Shown piece after piece: positions 24,910 to 34,380 of a DNA stretch of 64,000 nucleotides. A program made the translations under genes and the position numbers. The notes beneath the pieces were generated by a model. The model saw only the letters and a program-made list of their open reading frames with translations. It was not told where the DNA came from and searched no databases. Numbering within the stretch: the stretch's first letter is position 1; every line of letters starts with the position of its first letter. The DNA is from CAVVEC01 sp963770485 (lineage in GTDB: Bacteria; Acidobacteriota; Terriglobia; Terriglobales; Acidobacteriaceae): positions 62,001 through 126,000 of the forward strand of contig CAVYPX010000012.1 of the NCBI GenBank assembly GCA_963770485.1. The letters run 5' to 3'.

Positions 24910-25072
24910 CCATAACCGGCACGCCCTTCAGGGTCTGTCTCGCAACCCAAGATGTCCCGGCGAAGGGAGACGTCACGCCCAGAATCAGCCGCCAAGCGGC
25001 GTCTAAAACGCAGCCCATGGCGTGAGCTGAGGGTCGAAGTCGAATACGATCAAGCTCCGGAGGAGCGAAAGA

Positions 25073-25426
25073 CTAGGCGCGGCTTCTCGGCGGCATCACC
25101 AGCCACCGCAACAGCATGCTTACCAGGCTGAGCACGATCGCTCCCCAAAATGCGGCCGCAAAACCTCGTATGTGAAAGCCGGGAACCAACTTCGCCGCCA
25201 GTTCCAGCATGACCGCATTGATCACCAGCCAGAACAGTCCCAAAGTCAGGATAGTCAGCGGAAAAGTAATGACCTTCAGGAAGAGTCCGAGGGTGGCGCT
25301 GATCAGCCCAATCACCACCGCAGCAATCAGTGCGGCCCCCGCTCCATCGACGTAGAAACCGGGAACGACCCGCGACGTGATCCACACTGCCAGCGCGCTG
25401 ATCACCCAGTGCAAGAGCATTCGCAA
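25073..25426 (-). CDS. Small membrane protein, phage-holin-like/YvlD family
   Basis: A 117-residue protein with four predicted membrane helices (LLHWVISALAVWITSRVVPG, then LIAAVVIGLISATLGLFL, PLTILTLGLFWLVINAVM and FWGAIVLSLVSMLLRWLV). The VPGFYVDG and VPGFHIRGF repeats and the LTLGLFWLVINAVML helix are typical of the YvlD/holin-superfamily membrane proteins. Despite the family name there is no phage context. It lies between an SDR gene and the SulP transporter and faces the same way as the latter. Confidence 0.8.
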   Translation of the reverse strand: MRMLLHWVISALAVWITSRVVPGFYVDGAGAALIAAVVIGLISATLGLFLKVITFPLTILTLGLFWLVINAVMLELAAKLVPGFHIRGFAAAFWGAIVLSLVSMLLRWLVMPPRSRA

Positions 25427-25532
25427 TCGTTCAGCCCTCCGCTCGGACAGGAATCACTATAGACTGCCGCTGCGGCGGTCGCAACCGTGTGGCGCGGACT
25501 TGCATCGGCGCTCCAGACTTTCGTTCCCAGGA

Positions 25533-27284
25533 TTACTTCGCGCCCACCGCGGCCTGGCTCTCCATTTTCTCGAAAACATCCTCGGCACGCCGCAGAGCGA
25601 CCTGAACATTTTCGCAGATGTTCTCCCGGCCGATTACTTCTTCAAACTCAGCCTGGCGGATGAGTCTTGCGGGCTGTTCTCGTGCGCCACATAGAATGAG
25701 AGTCCGCTTCGTGGCATGCAGTTCCCGTGCAATCCCTTCCAGCGCAAACAGGCCCGTGGCGTCCATCGCGGTCATGTTGCGCAAGCGCAGAATGACTACC
25801 GGCGGTAGCTCATGGATTTTTTCTGTAACCACCGAGATCTTGTCGGTCGCGCCAAACAGGAAGGGCCCGTGGATGCGGAAGATAGTCGCGTAATACGGGA
25901 TGTCCTTGTCTTGCAGGATGTGCACGCGGCCGTCCTCAACGTAGTCGTCGGTGACCTGGGATACGGTGGTCGTGTTAGCCACTCTACCGATAAAAAGCAG
26001 CGCCGCCAGAATCATGCCGGCCTCGACCGCAACTGTAAGGTCGGCAAATACTGTGAGCGCGAAGGTAACCAGCCAGATGCTGATATCGGTCTTGGTCAGT
26101 TTGAGCAGTTGCGGAATTTCCCGCCACTCCCCCATGTTGTAGGCAACGATCATCAGAATTCCGGCAAGCGCTGCCATCGGGATAAAGCTGGCCAGAGGTG
26201 CGGCGAACAACAGTATGCAGACCAGTGTCAGCGAGTGGATTATCCCCGCCACCGGGGACTTGGCGCCAGCACGGATATTGGTTGCTGTCCGCGCGATGGC
26301 GCCGGTCGCGGGCAAGCCTCCGAACATGGGAGAAACGATGTTGGCCACGCCCTGCGCCATCAATTCGACATTGGGATTGTGGTGATCATTGCTCATGCGG
26401 TCCGCCACCACTGCAGACATGAGAGATTCAATCGCGCCCAGCATGGCGACCGTGAATGCGGGACCGAGCAGTCCGTGAATGAGATCAGCGCGGAAGTGTG
26501 GAATCGCGATATGCGGCAGACCGCTCGGAATGCCCCCGAAACGCGTTCCGATGGTTTCAACCGGCAGCTTGAACGCGACCACGGCGGCAGTGGCCCCGAG
26601 CATGGCCACGATGGGTCCCGGAATACGGCTGGAAACTGCGCGGCAGATGAGCATCGTCACCACGGTGCCCACAGCGATAGCCGTCGCCGTGTACGACAGG
26701 GTGTGGAAGTTGGCCGCCAGGGCCTCCATCCGCAGCCAAAATACGCCCGGGACTTTTTCTATCTGCAGCCCGAAGAAGTCTTTGATCTGCGTGCTGGCGA
26801 TCAGAACCGCGATGCCATTCGTAAATCCGATGACGATCGGCCGCGGAATAAACTTCACGGCCGTGCCCATGCCCGTCACTCCAAGAATGATCAGCAGAAT
26901 TCCGGCCATCACCGTGCACATGAACAGACCATCCACTCCGTGCACGGCGACAATTCCAGCCACCACGACCACGAACGCACCGGTCGGGCCGCCGATCTGG
27001 GTTTTCGATCCACCCAACGCGGAAATCAGGAACCCGGTCACTACCGCGCAATAAATCCCGGCCTGTGGCGTCAGCCCCGAAGCTATAGCAAATGCCATGG
27101 CCAGCGGCAATGCCACCAGGCCGACGGTCACACCCGCGATCAAGTCGTGCAGAAACTTGTTCAAGTCGTAATCGCGCAGGCAGAGAACGGACTTGGGCAG
27201 CCAGCGATCTTCCAGGTTTGCGGTCAATGAACTTGTAGCCAGGGCGCACGCTCCTTCATTTTTATTATGACAGCAATCGTGCAA
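25533..27284 (-). CDS. SulP-family inorganic anion transporter with STAS domain
   Basis: About 583 residues. The transmembrane part has the SulP signatures LIAGVTVGLVALPLAMAFAI, GSKTQIGGPTGAF, GFTNGIAVLIASTQI and ELMAQGVANIVSPMFGGLPA with TGAIARTATN. The C-terminal STAS domain begins near residue 450 and includes VVILRLRNMTAMDATGLFAL. Substrates in the family include sulfate, bicarbonate and dicarboxylates. The farthest start (TTG 27284) has no ribosome site. AAGGAG (27251-27256, minus strand) lies eight bases before an in-frame CTG at 27242, so the real start may be there or at TTG 27227. Confidence 0.9.
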   Translation of the reverse strand: MHDCCHNKNEGACALATSSLTANLEDRWLPKSVLCLRDYDLNKFLHDLIAGVTVGLVALPLAMAFAIASGLTPQAGIYCAVVTGFLISALGGSKTQIGGPTGAFVVVVAGIVAVHGVDGLFMCTVMAGILLIILGVTGMGTAVKFIPRPIVIGFTNGIAVLIASTQIKDFFGLQIEKVPGVFWLRMEALAANFHTLSYTATAIAVGTVVTMLICRAVSSRIPGPIVAMLGATAAVVAFKLPVETIGTRFGGIPSGLPHIAIPHFRADLIHGLLGPAFTVAMLGAIESLMSAVVADRMSNDHHNPNVELMAQGVANIVSPMFGGLPATGAIARTATNIRAGAKSPVAGIIHSLTLVCILLFAAPLASFIPMAALAGILMIVAYNMGEWREIPQLLKLTKTDISIWLVTFALTVFADLTVAVEAGMILAALLFIGRVANTTTVSQVTDDYVEDGRVHILQDKDIPYYATIFRIHGPFLFGATDKISVVTEKIHELPPVVILRLRNMTAMDATGLFALEGIARELHATKRTLILCGAREQPARLIRQAEFEEVIGRENICENVQVALRRAEDVFEKMESQAAVGAK

Positions 27285-27405
27285 TTGTTCAGCGGATCAC
27301 GTAACACCAAAGCGCAATGTACGATTGCTGTGTTTTGGTTATGGGCGTGTCGGGACGAGTGTCCCAGCGGCTGAAGCAAAGCTCCCAGCGATTTTGTCAT
27401 TGTGC

Positions 27406-27894
27406 TCACTCCCAGCCTGCCGCATCGATCCGCTTTCCTGTCCGCAGATAGTGATTGATCGCCGCCTCCCAGCTTTGCATCTTGTGCCGGAACCAGCTCT
27501 CATCGAAGCGTTCCACCTCCCGATTTCCCTCCGGCGAAAGACCTGTGTAGCTGTACCGGATGTGCGCCCGCGTCGAATCGGGTGACTTCCTGGAAAGTGA
27601 AATTCTGATCTGCGCCGCCACCAATCCGGGGTTCACCCAGGCCAATGCAATCCGGAAGGATGCGGCGTCGTAATCGGTGACCATCCAGGTCGTCTCGGTA
27701 CCATCTTCGTTCGGTGTGATGAACACGCAACCGTACTCGGCCACGCCGGACTTCGAGTAAATCAAGCGATACTGCCAACCCGGAACCCAGTCCGCCTCGC
27801 GTACCGGACACAGGAGCGGGAAGACGTTCTCCGGCGGGGCAGCGTTAGTTTGTGTGTATTCGTGGGTGACGCGAGTGCCTTCAAACTCAGTCAT
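27406..27894 (-). CDS. SRPBCC/START-like ligand-binding protein
   Basis: A 162-residue protein starting at ATG 27894, with GGAGAA seven bases upstream. The longer frame to 27996 lacks a ribosome site. The pattern of a strand (THEYTQTNAAPPENVFPLL), then EADWVPGW, TTWMVTDYDAAS, ARAHIRYSYTGLS-like HIRYSYTGLS and a long C-terminal helix (FDESWFRHKMQSWEAAINHY) fits the SRPBCC helix-grip fold seen in polyketide cyclase-like and lipid-binding proteins. No active-site residues can be assigned and the ligand is unknown. Confidence 0.75.
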   Translation of the reverse strand: MTEFEGTRVTHEYTQTNAAPPENVFPLLCPVREADWVPGWQYRLIYSKSGVAEYGCVFITPNEDGTETTWMVTDYDAASFRIALAWVNPGLVAAQIRISLSRKSPDSTRAHIRYSYTGLSPEGNREVERFDESWFRHKMQSWEAAINHYLRTGKRIDAAGWE

Positions 27895-27965
27895 TTTTTC
27901 TTCTCCAAAGAAAAATGGCTCGCGCCATCGAGCGCGAACCTGAATTTCGTCATAAAGATTTCGTT

Positions 27966-28003
27966 GCAAAAGAAATAGGCCGAATTGATCGCTCAATCCG
28001 GCC
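27966..28003 (-). terminator. Probable terminator downstream of the spermidine-synthase-like gene
   Basis: Read on the minus strand, arms GGCCGGATTGA and TCAATTCGGCC (one mismatch) enclose a four-base loop and are followed by TATTTCTTTT. It lies about 180 bases after the stop at 28182 and before the SRPBCC gene. Confidence 0.55.
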
Positions 28004-28181
28004 CTTCCTCTACAATAATTATCTCAGATCTTTTGCTGCCGCACAACCCGACCAAGCAAGTGGTCATGGTGCGGTCGGGACACATCGCTCTGGCCTTTGT
28101 CAATCCTGAGCGAAGTAGTCCACATTGAGCAGACCGCACTCCTACCCAGTAAATCGAATCGGTCCGCGCTCCGGGCAGTTC

Positions 28182-30377
28182 TCAGGTACCGGGCACGCGC
28201 GGCTGCGAAATCTCACTCCATTCCGGCCATTTGAACGCTCTCAGAAGGCTGCTGTAGTCGTCAGTCCAGACATTTTGCTTCGCTGTGTTCACAGTTTCTC
28301 CAGCGGCTTTCAATTCGGGGTGCGCCAACAAGCCGTCCTCACTGCCTACAAGAACCCAAGTCGCGTGATAAATTGCGCGCGGATTATCCTCAGCGCTATC
28401 GATCACCACTGCTTTACGATTCAGGCTGGCCGCTGCGGCGGTCACGACTGGCACAAGGTCCAGATATTTGTTGGATACGTGCACGGCGATCACCCCTGCG
28501 GGCGTGATGTGTCGCAAGTACAAGGCAAAGGCTTCGCGAGTCAACAGGTGAATCGGAATCGCATCGCTGGTGAAGGCGTCGACCGCAAGCACGTCAAACT
28601 GCTGGGGAGCTTCTCCCTCCAGCGACAAGCGGGCGTCCCCGGTAATGATTTTCACCTGGGCCAGGGACTGCCGGAGAAAACTGAATTCATGGTTCGCGAT
28701 CTCCACGACCAGCGGGTTGATCTCGTAAAAAGTGTATCGATCGCCCGGCCTTCCGTAGGCCGCGATCGTGCCTGCGCCCAAACCGATGGTTCCAACCTCG
28801 ACCGCGCCTTGTTGTTCCGCCGCCCGCAGCGCGACCGCTATGCCGGAGTTTGGCGCGTAATAGGTGGTCGTCTCATGACGCCGGCCGGCAGATAAAAATT
28901 GGATGCCATGCTCAATGGTGCCGTTGATCAAGTCGCGATACCGGGGATCAGCATCGAGTGATTGCGTAGTATTGCCCGGCATCAAGACAGCGCCGGCCGC
29001 CACCCGATCCTCTACTCGCAGAACACCGTAGAAGTTCCGAACCATCACCCGAGTCTGTTTCGATTGTTGCTTTGCGGTGACGTACAGATTTGCGCAAAGA
29101 GCCGCCACCAGCGCACCCGCCAGCAGCCAAATCCACTTAGATCGCGGGGTATGCAAAACCACATCCCGGTCGCGGTAAAGCACCACATAAATCAGAACTC
29201 CGCAAAATCCAAGCGCAAGGGGAAGCTCGGAGTATCCGGAAAAAATGCGGGGAGCGAGCAAAGCGACGAAGAACGCTCCTGCCGCGCCCCCCAAAGAAAT
29301 CAGGAGGTAGAAAGAAGTCAAGTGAACGGGATGAGGCTTCAGTTTAGCCAACTCTCCGTGGCACACCATGCAACCGGCAAACAGCCCAGCGCAGAAAAAA
29401 GGTACAAGCACGTAAGGCGGAAGGTTGGCGCGACCGGGAGCCAAGGCACCGGCCATAGCCGCCAGGGCTAGCGCCAGCAGTTTGAGAAAAGGTCCACGGC
29501 GGTACCAGTTACGGCCTTCAAAGCAGAGGATGAAGGTCAGCAGGTAAAGGCTGAGGGGGATGATCCATATGAACGGAAGGGCAGCGATGTTTTGCGAGAC
29601 GTAATTCGTGATCGAGAGCAGCAGCAACGATCCGCAAGCCGCCAGTGCTACCCAGAGCCATTTCAGTTTCCAGCCGGGAGCCAGCGCCAGGTGAGGGACA
29701 TCGAGAATAGAATCAGCGGCTCGACCGCGAAAAGCAACGACAGCGCACAAGACCGCTACGACGCCGTATGCGATGGACCAGCTAATGGCCTGGTGATGGC
29801 TTGAAATTCTGGGCTCGACCACAACCGGGTAACTTAGCAGGGCCAGCAGTGAACCCGCGTTCGACAAGGCATAGAAACGGTATGGAGCAGCATTTCCACG
29901 TGATTTCGAATGCCACGCTTGCAGTAGCGGACTGGTGGAAGCGAGTAGAAAATATGGAAATCCGACTGCGGCCGCAAGAACCAGCAAGACCCGAAATGCG
30001 GGATCTTCCAAACCGGACGGTTTCAAAGAACTCCGCGGCAGAATGGGCAACACGAGAAGGCTGGCAGCAAGAAGCGCTATGTGAATCCCAGCTTGAACCC
30101 GGGGCTGGAGTATCCGGGTCAGCACGTGCGCATACAGGTATCCCAGCAGCAGCGCGGTCTGGAAAAACAGCAGGCATACGGACCACACTGCCGCCGCCCC
30201 GCCGAACCACGGGAGGATTAGCTTTGCAATGATGGGCTGAACCTGAAATAGCAGAAATGCGCTCGAAAAAATCGTTACACCGTACAGCAGGCTGAGCGTG
30301 GAACGGCCTCGAGCCGGAACCAGCAGCTCGGGATTGATTGCGGCTGTCGGCAAGGTTGGCGGACTCACTTTAATCAT
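28182..30377 (-). CDS. Fused MFS-type membrane domain and spermidine synthase-like domain
   Basis: A 731-residue protein. The first about 430 residues hold ten or more membrane helices (such as LLYGVTIFSSAFLLFQVQP and FLLASTSPLLQAW). The last about 280 residues form a spermidine synthase-like Rossmann domain: TIGLGAGTIAAYG for the S-adenosylmethionine site, FYEINPLV, ITGDARLSLE and DAFTSDAIPIHLL. Fused proteins of this kind are frequent in Acidobacteria and some Proteobacteria. Whether they make polyamines or transfer aminopropyl groups elsewhere is not settled. No polyamine genes are next to it. Confidence 0.85.
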   Translation of the reverse strand: MIKVSPPTLPTAAINPELLVPARGRSTLSLLYGVTIFSSAFLLFQVQPIIAKLILPWFGGAAAVWSVCLLFFQTALLLGYLYAHVLTRILQPRVQAGIHIALLAASLLVLPILPRSSLKPSGLEDPAFRVLLVLAAAVGFPYFLLASTSPLLQAWHSKSRGNAAPYRFYALSNAGSLLALLSYPVVVEPRISSHHQAISWSIAYGVVAVLCAVVAFRGRAADSILDVPHLALAPGWKLKWLWVALAACGSLLLLSITNYVSQNIAALPFIWIIPLSLYLLTFILCFEGRNWYRRGPFLKLLALALAAMAGALAPGRANLPPYVLVPFFCAGLFAGCMVCHGELAKLKPHPVHLTSFYLLISLGGAAGAFFVALLAPRIFSGYSELPLALGFCGVLIYVVLYRDRDVVLHTPRSKWIWLLAGALVAALCANLYVTAKQQSKQTRVMVRNFYGVLRVEDRVAAGAVLMPGNTTQSLDADPRYRDLINGTIEHGIQFLSAGRRHETTTYYAPNSGIAVALRAAEQQGAVEVGTIGLGAGTIAAYGRPGDRYTFYEINPLVVEIANHEFSFLRQSLAQVKIITGDARLSLEGEAPQQFDVLAVDAFTSDAIPIHLLTREAFALYLRHITPAGVIAVHVSNKYLDLVPVVTAAAASLNRKAVVIDSAEDNPRAIYHATWVLVGSEDGLLAHPELKAAGETVNTAKQNVWTDDYSSLLRAFKWPEWSEISQPRVPGT

Positions 30378-30521
30378 CTATAGACTGCCCGGCGATGAAA
30401 ATAGTTCCGGTAGAGGGCAGCGCACGAATCTCCGCTTGGGTGAGGCTTGGGGTGCTGAACTGGCTGGGATACGAACTGACTCATGCCTTGACAATGGCTC
30501 CCTATTTGGCCCGGCGGCGGC

Positions 30522-33500
30522 TCAAAAATGTTCGAGCATCATCACGTTGACCTCCCAGGTCCTCTTGATGTAGGCAACATAGTGACCGTCGGGTGAAGCC
30601 ACAGGATGCACGAACTGCGCTCCGCCAGCAAGCGCTTCGGCCAATACTCGCAGGTTGCCGCGTAGATCAACGAAGAGAAGCGCAGGGTTTGCAGCCCCCA
30701 GACCTTTTTGGGCAACGGCGAACAAATGGCTCCCATCCGCCGCCCAGGCTACGGCCCCGCACCAATTCCAACCCCGCAGCGGTAAGGCCGAGACCTTGCG
30801 ATCGGCCAACGTTAGAATCTGCAGCTCGGCGGCAGGCATGGCACCATCAGTGATGGCGATTTTGTTTCCATCGGGTGAGAGAGACCAAGCCGTCGTCCAA
30901 TCGTTATCAGGGTGAACCTGGACGCGCTGGATCTCCGCGCCCTTGCCCTCGACAGGATCAAGGTTGAAGAAGACGAGCTGTTCTCCTTGGACCTCCGCCA
31001 AAACACAGCGAGCCGATGGCACAGTACTGCACTTATAGGTGTTTTCTCCCCTCAGAAGAACGGAGCTGGCGCCTCCACCCAGGGGCATACTCATTAGGCG
31101 CTTGGAAGGGTCGCGACGGTCCACTGTCGGTGCCGCCGTATACATCAGCCGGTCACCAGCCGGACTGAGTATGGGCCACCGGTAGCTCTCCTCGCCAGAA
31201 AGCAGGATTTCCGGGGTCTGCTGGTCAATTCGCTGCTTGAGAATAACAGCCCTGTTCCCTCGGAAGGATTGAAAAAGAACCGCTTTACTGTCTCGGGTCC
31301 AATCAAACACTTCGTTGATCCACTCGTCCGACGTCAGGCGCCGTGGATTGAATTCCTTGTCTCCGGGTTCCAAATCTCCCAGGTGAACAGTAGCAATGGC
31401 ACGCTGGGACAGGTAGGCGAACCGTCTGCCGTCGGTGCTCGCCGTGAAATTCGACGCAAACTGCTCCAGGTTCGCCAATCGCGCTGGCGGGCCAACCGGC
31501 TTCCCGCTCCCCGGATCCGTGACAACGGCCCAAATGTCGGAATCGGAGTAAGTGAGCAGGCCACGAGTACGATAAAGAACGCGTCTATCAGCGAGCCAGT
31601 ACACGTCGGAGAATCCCACGGCTGGACTCCACAGCCCTGGTTCTGACAAGACCAGAGTCCGCTGACCACCGTGAAGGTCGCAGGTCTCAATTACAACCTC
31701 GCCTTTTTGCATATCGCCGTGGCGGCGGATGTAAACTAACCGCTGCCCACCGGGCGACCAGGCAAGGCCACCGAGTGAATCCAGGGCGTCGAACTCTGCG
31801 ATCCGGTGCGGCTCCTCGCCATCTGCTCCCATCAACCAAATTTCGTTCGTTGAGATGTTTTCATAAGCGATCTGCGATCCATCGGGTGAAAGTGCTTCTG
31901 GTCCACCAGTGTTGGGAAGCTTTCGCGAGGTGCCATCCGCTATGGACATTTTCCAAAGTCCGGAATGCTGACCTCGACCCTCTACCAACAAATAGTTCCC
32001 ATCCGGGAACCATCCAGAGGGTGCAAAGTCAGAGGAGGGGAGTTGGCGAAGCTCTCCACTGTCGATCTGGAGCAAATACATCTTCCATTCCACGTCGCTA
32101 TAGGCCAGGTACTTGCCATCGTGCGAAATGACCATCGAAATCACCGGGTTCCCGGGCGTATTCGCGGTGAGCTGTCTGCGAACAACGTCACGCTGCGGCC
32201 CCGGCCCCGGCTTACTGACTTCCCGGCGCCGGACAATGGCAAGGCTCCCAAGCAGTACAAGAAAGATAAGCGCACTCAGTGTCAGCTCCTTGTGTCGGCG
32301 GACGAACTTCGTTCCGCGATACGCGAGGGTGCTGGGCGGGACCGTGGTTGTCTTCAGTCGGTGCAAGTCCGCTCGCATCTCGGCCGCGCTTTGGGAGCGA
32401 AGATTGCGGTCTTTTTCCAGCGCCTTGTCGATGATCTGCTCAAGCTCGGGCGGAAGTTCAGGATTCAACTCCCGCGCCGGAGCGGGCGTACGATTCAGAA
32501 TCGCCTCGTGAAGTGCAGGCGCCGTGTCCCCGCTGAACGCCTGCTTCCCCGTCGCCATCTCATAGAGCACCAGGCCAAAAGAAAACAGGTCGGAGCGGGC
32601 ATCCAGCTTCTCGCCGCGAACCTGCTCCGGCGACATGTAAGGCGCAGTGCCCATGGCCACACCGGTGAGCGAGAGGCTAAGATCATGGGCTGATACGGCC
32701 TGGGTTTCTTCGTGGGGGAGGCCTTCGCGGTCGCTTGCATCGGTCAGCTTGGCCAAACCGAAGTCCAGAATCTTGGCTTCGTTCCGTTTCGTAATGAAGA
32801 TATTCGCTGGCTTGATGTCACGATGAATGATGCCTTTTTCGTGCGCTGCGGCCAGCCCGTCCCCGACCTGAATCGCCAGGTTCAACAATTCGTCGGTCGT
32901 GAACGGGGCCGCCCGCGTGGCTATCTGGTCTCGCAGGGTTTGCCCTTCCAGCAATGACATGGCGATGAAGGGCTGACCTTCGTGATCGCCGAATTCGTAG
33001 ATGGCGCAAATGTTGGGATGGTCAAGCGTGGAAGCGGCCCGCGCCTCTCGCTCGAATCGCTCCAGAGCCTTCGCATCGCCAGCAATCTCCTCCGGCAGGA
33101 ACTTCAAGGCCACGCGGCGGCCCAGTTTCAGGTCTTCCGCCCTGTAGACCACTCCCATCCCCCCACCGCCCAGCACCTCCAGCACCCGGTAATGCGAAAC
33201 TTTCTTGCCGATCAGTTCTCCGCTAGGGAAACGATGAGACCGCGGGGCAGATTCCGCGTGCGTTACCTCGCTGACCGGCGCCACAAACCGGTATCCGCGC
33301 CGGGGCACGGTTTCTATGTATTCCCGGCCATCCCACTCGCCCAGCGCCTTGCGCAGGAAGAAGACGTGCTTGTTGACATTGCCTTCCTCAACAAAGGCGT
33401 CGGGCCAGACCTGCGCCATCAACTCCTCCTTCTCAACCAGGTGGCCGGCGTTCTGGACTAGCAGCAACAGCGTGTCGGCAGCTTTCGGGGCGAGGGGAAC

Positions 33501-33587
33501 GGGCACACCGTCGCGCACCAGGACGCGCTTTTCCGCGTCCAAGCGGAAAGGGCCAAACGCGTAGAAGTGCTTTGTTTCCCGGTTCAT
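30522..33587 (-). CDS. Winged-helix / Ser-Thr protein kinase / TolB-like propeller fusion
   Basis: A 1021-residue fusion. Residues about 8-105 are an OmpR/CadC-type winged helix (FGPFRLDAEKRVLVRDG and ending YIETVPRRGYRFVAPV). Residues about 130-400 are a Hanks-type kinase: glycine loop VLGGGGMGVVYRAED, lysine in VALKFLP, HRDIKPANIF, DFGLAKL and APYMSPEQV. All key kinase residues are present. A membrane helix (LTLSALIFLVLLGSLAIV) follows, then a long C-terminal region with TolB/WD40-like strands (ISHDGKYLAYSD, WSPGGQRLVYI, LSPDGNKIAITD). The DNA-binding and kinase parts are thus cytoplasmic and the propeller is outside the membrane. It probably works as a one-piece sensor and regulator. Confidence 0.9.
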   Translation of the reverse strand: MNRETKHFYAFGPFRLDAEKRVLVRDGVPVPLAPKAADTLLLLVQNAGHLVEKEELMAQVWPDAFVEEGNVNKHVFFLRKALGEWDGREYIETVPRRGYRFVAPVSEVTHAESAPRSHRFPSGELIGKKVSHYRVLEVLGGGGMGVVYRAEDLKLGRRVALKFLPEEIAGDAKALERFEREARAASTLDHPNICAIYEFGDHEGQPFIAMSLLEGQTLRDQIATRAAPFTTDELLNLAIQVGDGLAAAHEKGIIHRDIKPANIFITKRNEAKILDFGLAKLTDASDREGLPHEETQAVSAHDLSLSLTGVAMGTAPYMSPEQVRGEKLDARSDLFSFGLVLYEMATGKQAFSGDTAPALHEAILNRTPAPARELNPELPPELEQIIDKALEKDRNLRSQSAAEMRADLHRLKTTTVPPSTLAYRGTKFVRRHKELTLSALIFLVLLGSLAIVRRREVSKPGPGPQRDVVRRQLTANTPGNPVISMVISHDGKYLAYSDVEWKMYLLQIDSGELRQLPSSDFAPSGWFPDGNYLLVEGRGQHSGLWKMSIADGTSRKLPNTGGPEALSPDGSQIAYENISTNEIWLMGADGEEPHRIAEFDALDSLGGLAWSPGGQRLVYIRRHGDMQKGEVVIETCDLHGGQRTLVLSEPGLWSPAVGFSDVYWLADRRVLYRTRGLLTYSDSDIWAVVTDPGSGKPVGPPARLANLEQFASNFTASTDGRRFAYLSQRAIATVHLGDLEPGDKEFNPRRLTSDEWINEVFDWTRDSKAVLFQSFRGNRAVILKQRIDQQTPEILLSGEESYRWPILSPAGDRLMYTAAPTVDRRDPSKRLMSMPLGGGASSVLLRGENTYKCSTVPSARCVLAEVQGEQLVFFNLDPVEGKGAEIQRVQVHPDNDWTTAWSLSPDGNKIAITDGAMPAAELQILTLADRKVSALPLRGWNWCGAVAWAADGSHLFAVAQKGLGAANPALLFVDLRGNLRVLAEALAGGAQFVHPVASPDGHYVAYIKRTWEVNVMMLEHF

Positions 33588-34380
33588 AACAATGGGAAGA
33601 AATTTTCCAGAAATTCGGAAGGACTTCTAAACCGCAGCTGAATTACGGTTGCGTCCAGCGGGGATGGATGCGGCCAGGGAAGTCATCCGCAGCAGATTCT
33701 ACGGCGGCTTGGAACTAAGCGCAACAGCCAAGTACGCGGCAGTCCGCAAAGGTCTTGAAGGTAGAGCCGCGATGTTGCGGACGAGCCGCTTGCCCCTAAT
33801 AAAGGCGAATTGGGAGGAGGACCACCAATGAATAAAGAGAGGAAACAGTTTATGAAAACTTGCAAACCGGTATTGAGAGCATTGGCCGTTGTTCTGGCCT
33901 TCGCCTGCATCGCCATCGCAGCCGATGCGCCGAAGCTAACCTTCAAGTTCACTACAACCAACGTGCCAGGGGCACTGCAAACTTTTCCTGCCGGGGTTAA
34001 CAACAAAGGTGTCACGGTCGGGCAATACGAAGATAAGAGGGGCAACTTTCACGGTTACGTTCTCAAGGGCAAGAAGCTGACCAAACTGGATGATCCGAAC
34101 GGAACACACACTGGCGCTAATGGCATCAATTACAACAAAAAGTATGGCGAGATGGTTGTCGGCTACTATCGGAATACCAGCGGCAACGACGTGGGATTTC
34201 TTTACCGGAACGGAACATATACGGATGTCCCCGGTCCTGCTGGTGCCACGGCCTCGGGGCCTCAAGATATAAACGATATGGGGTGGATCGTCGGTTGGTA
34301 CTTCGACTCAAGCAACATCCAGCACGGGTTTCTCTTGCAAGGAAACACCTATACAACCCTAGACCCCCCTACCTCCACTA

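Noticed and set aside
24910..25072. GC-rich palindromic words (such as GCCGCCAAGCGGCG) after the SDR gene
   Set aside because: They look like a further dispersed repeat, but no second copy in the window could be matched, so it is not listed as a feature.
25073..25426. Prophage remnant suggested by the holin-like name
   Set aside because: No phage lysis, capsid or integrase genes are nearby. The family is a common chromosomal membrane protein.
25812..27230. 472-codon plus-strand frame opposite the SulP transporter
   Set aside because: The translation is His/Arg/Gln-rich and family-free. The SulP frame has clear transmembrane and STAS motifs.
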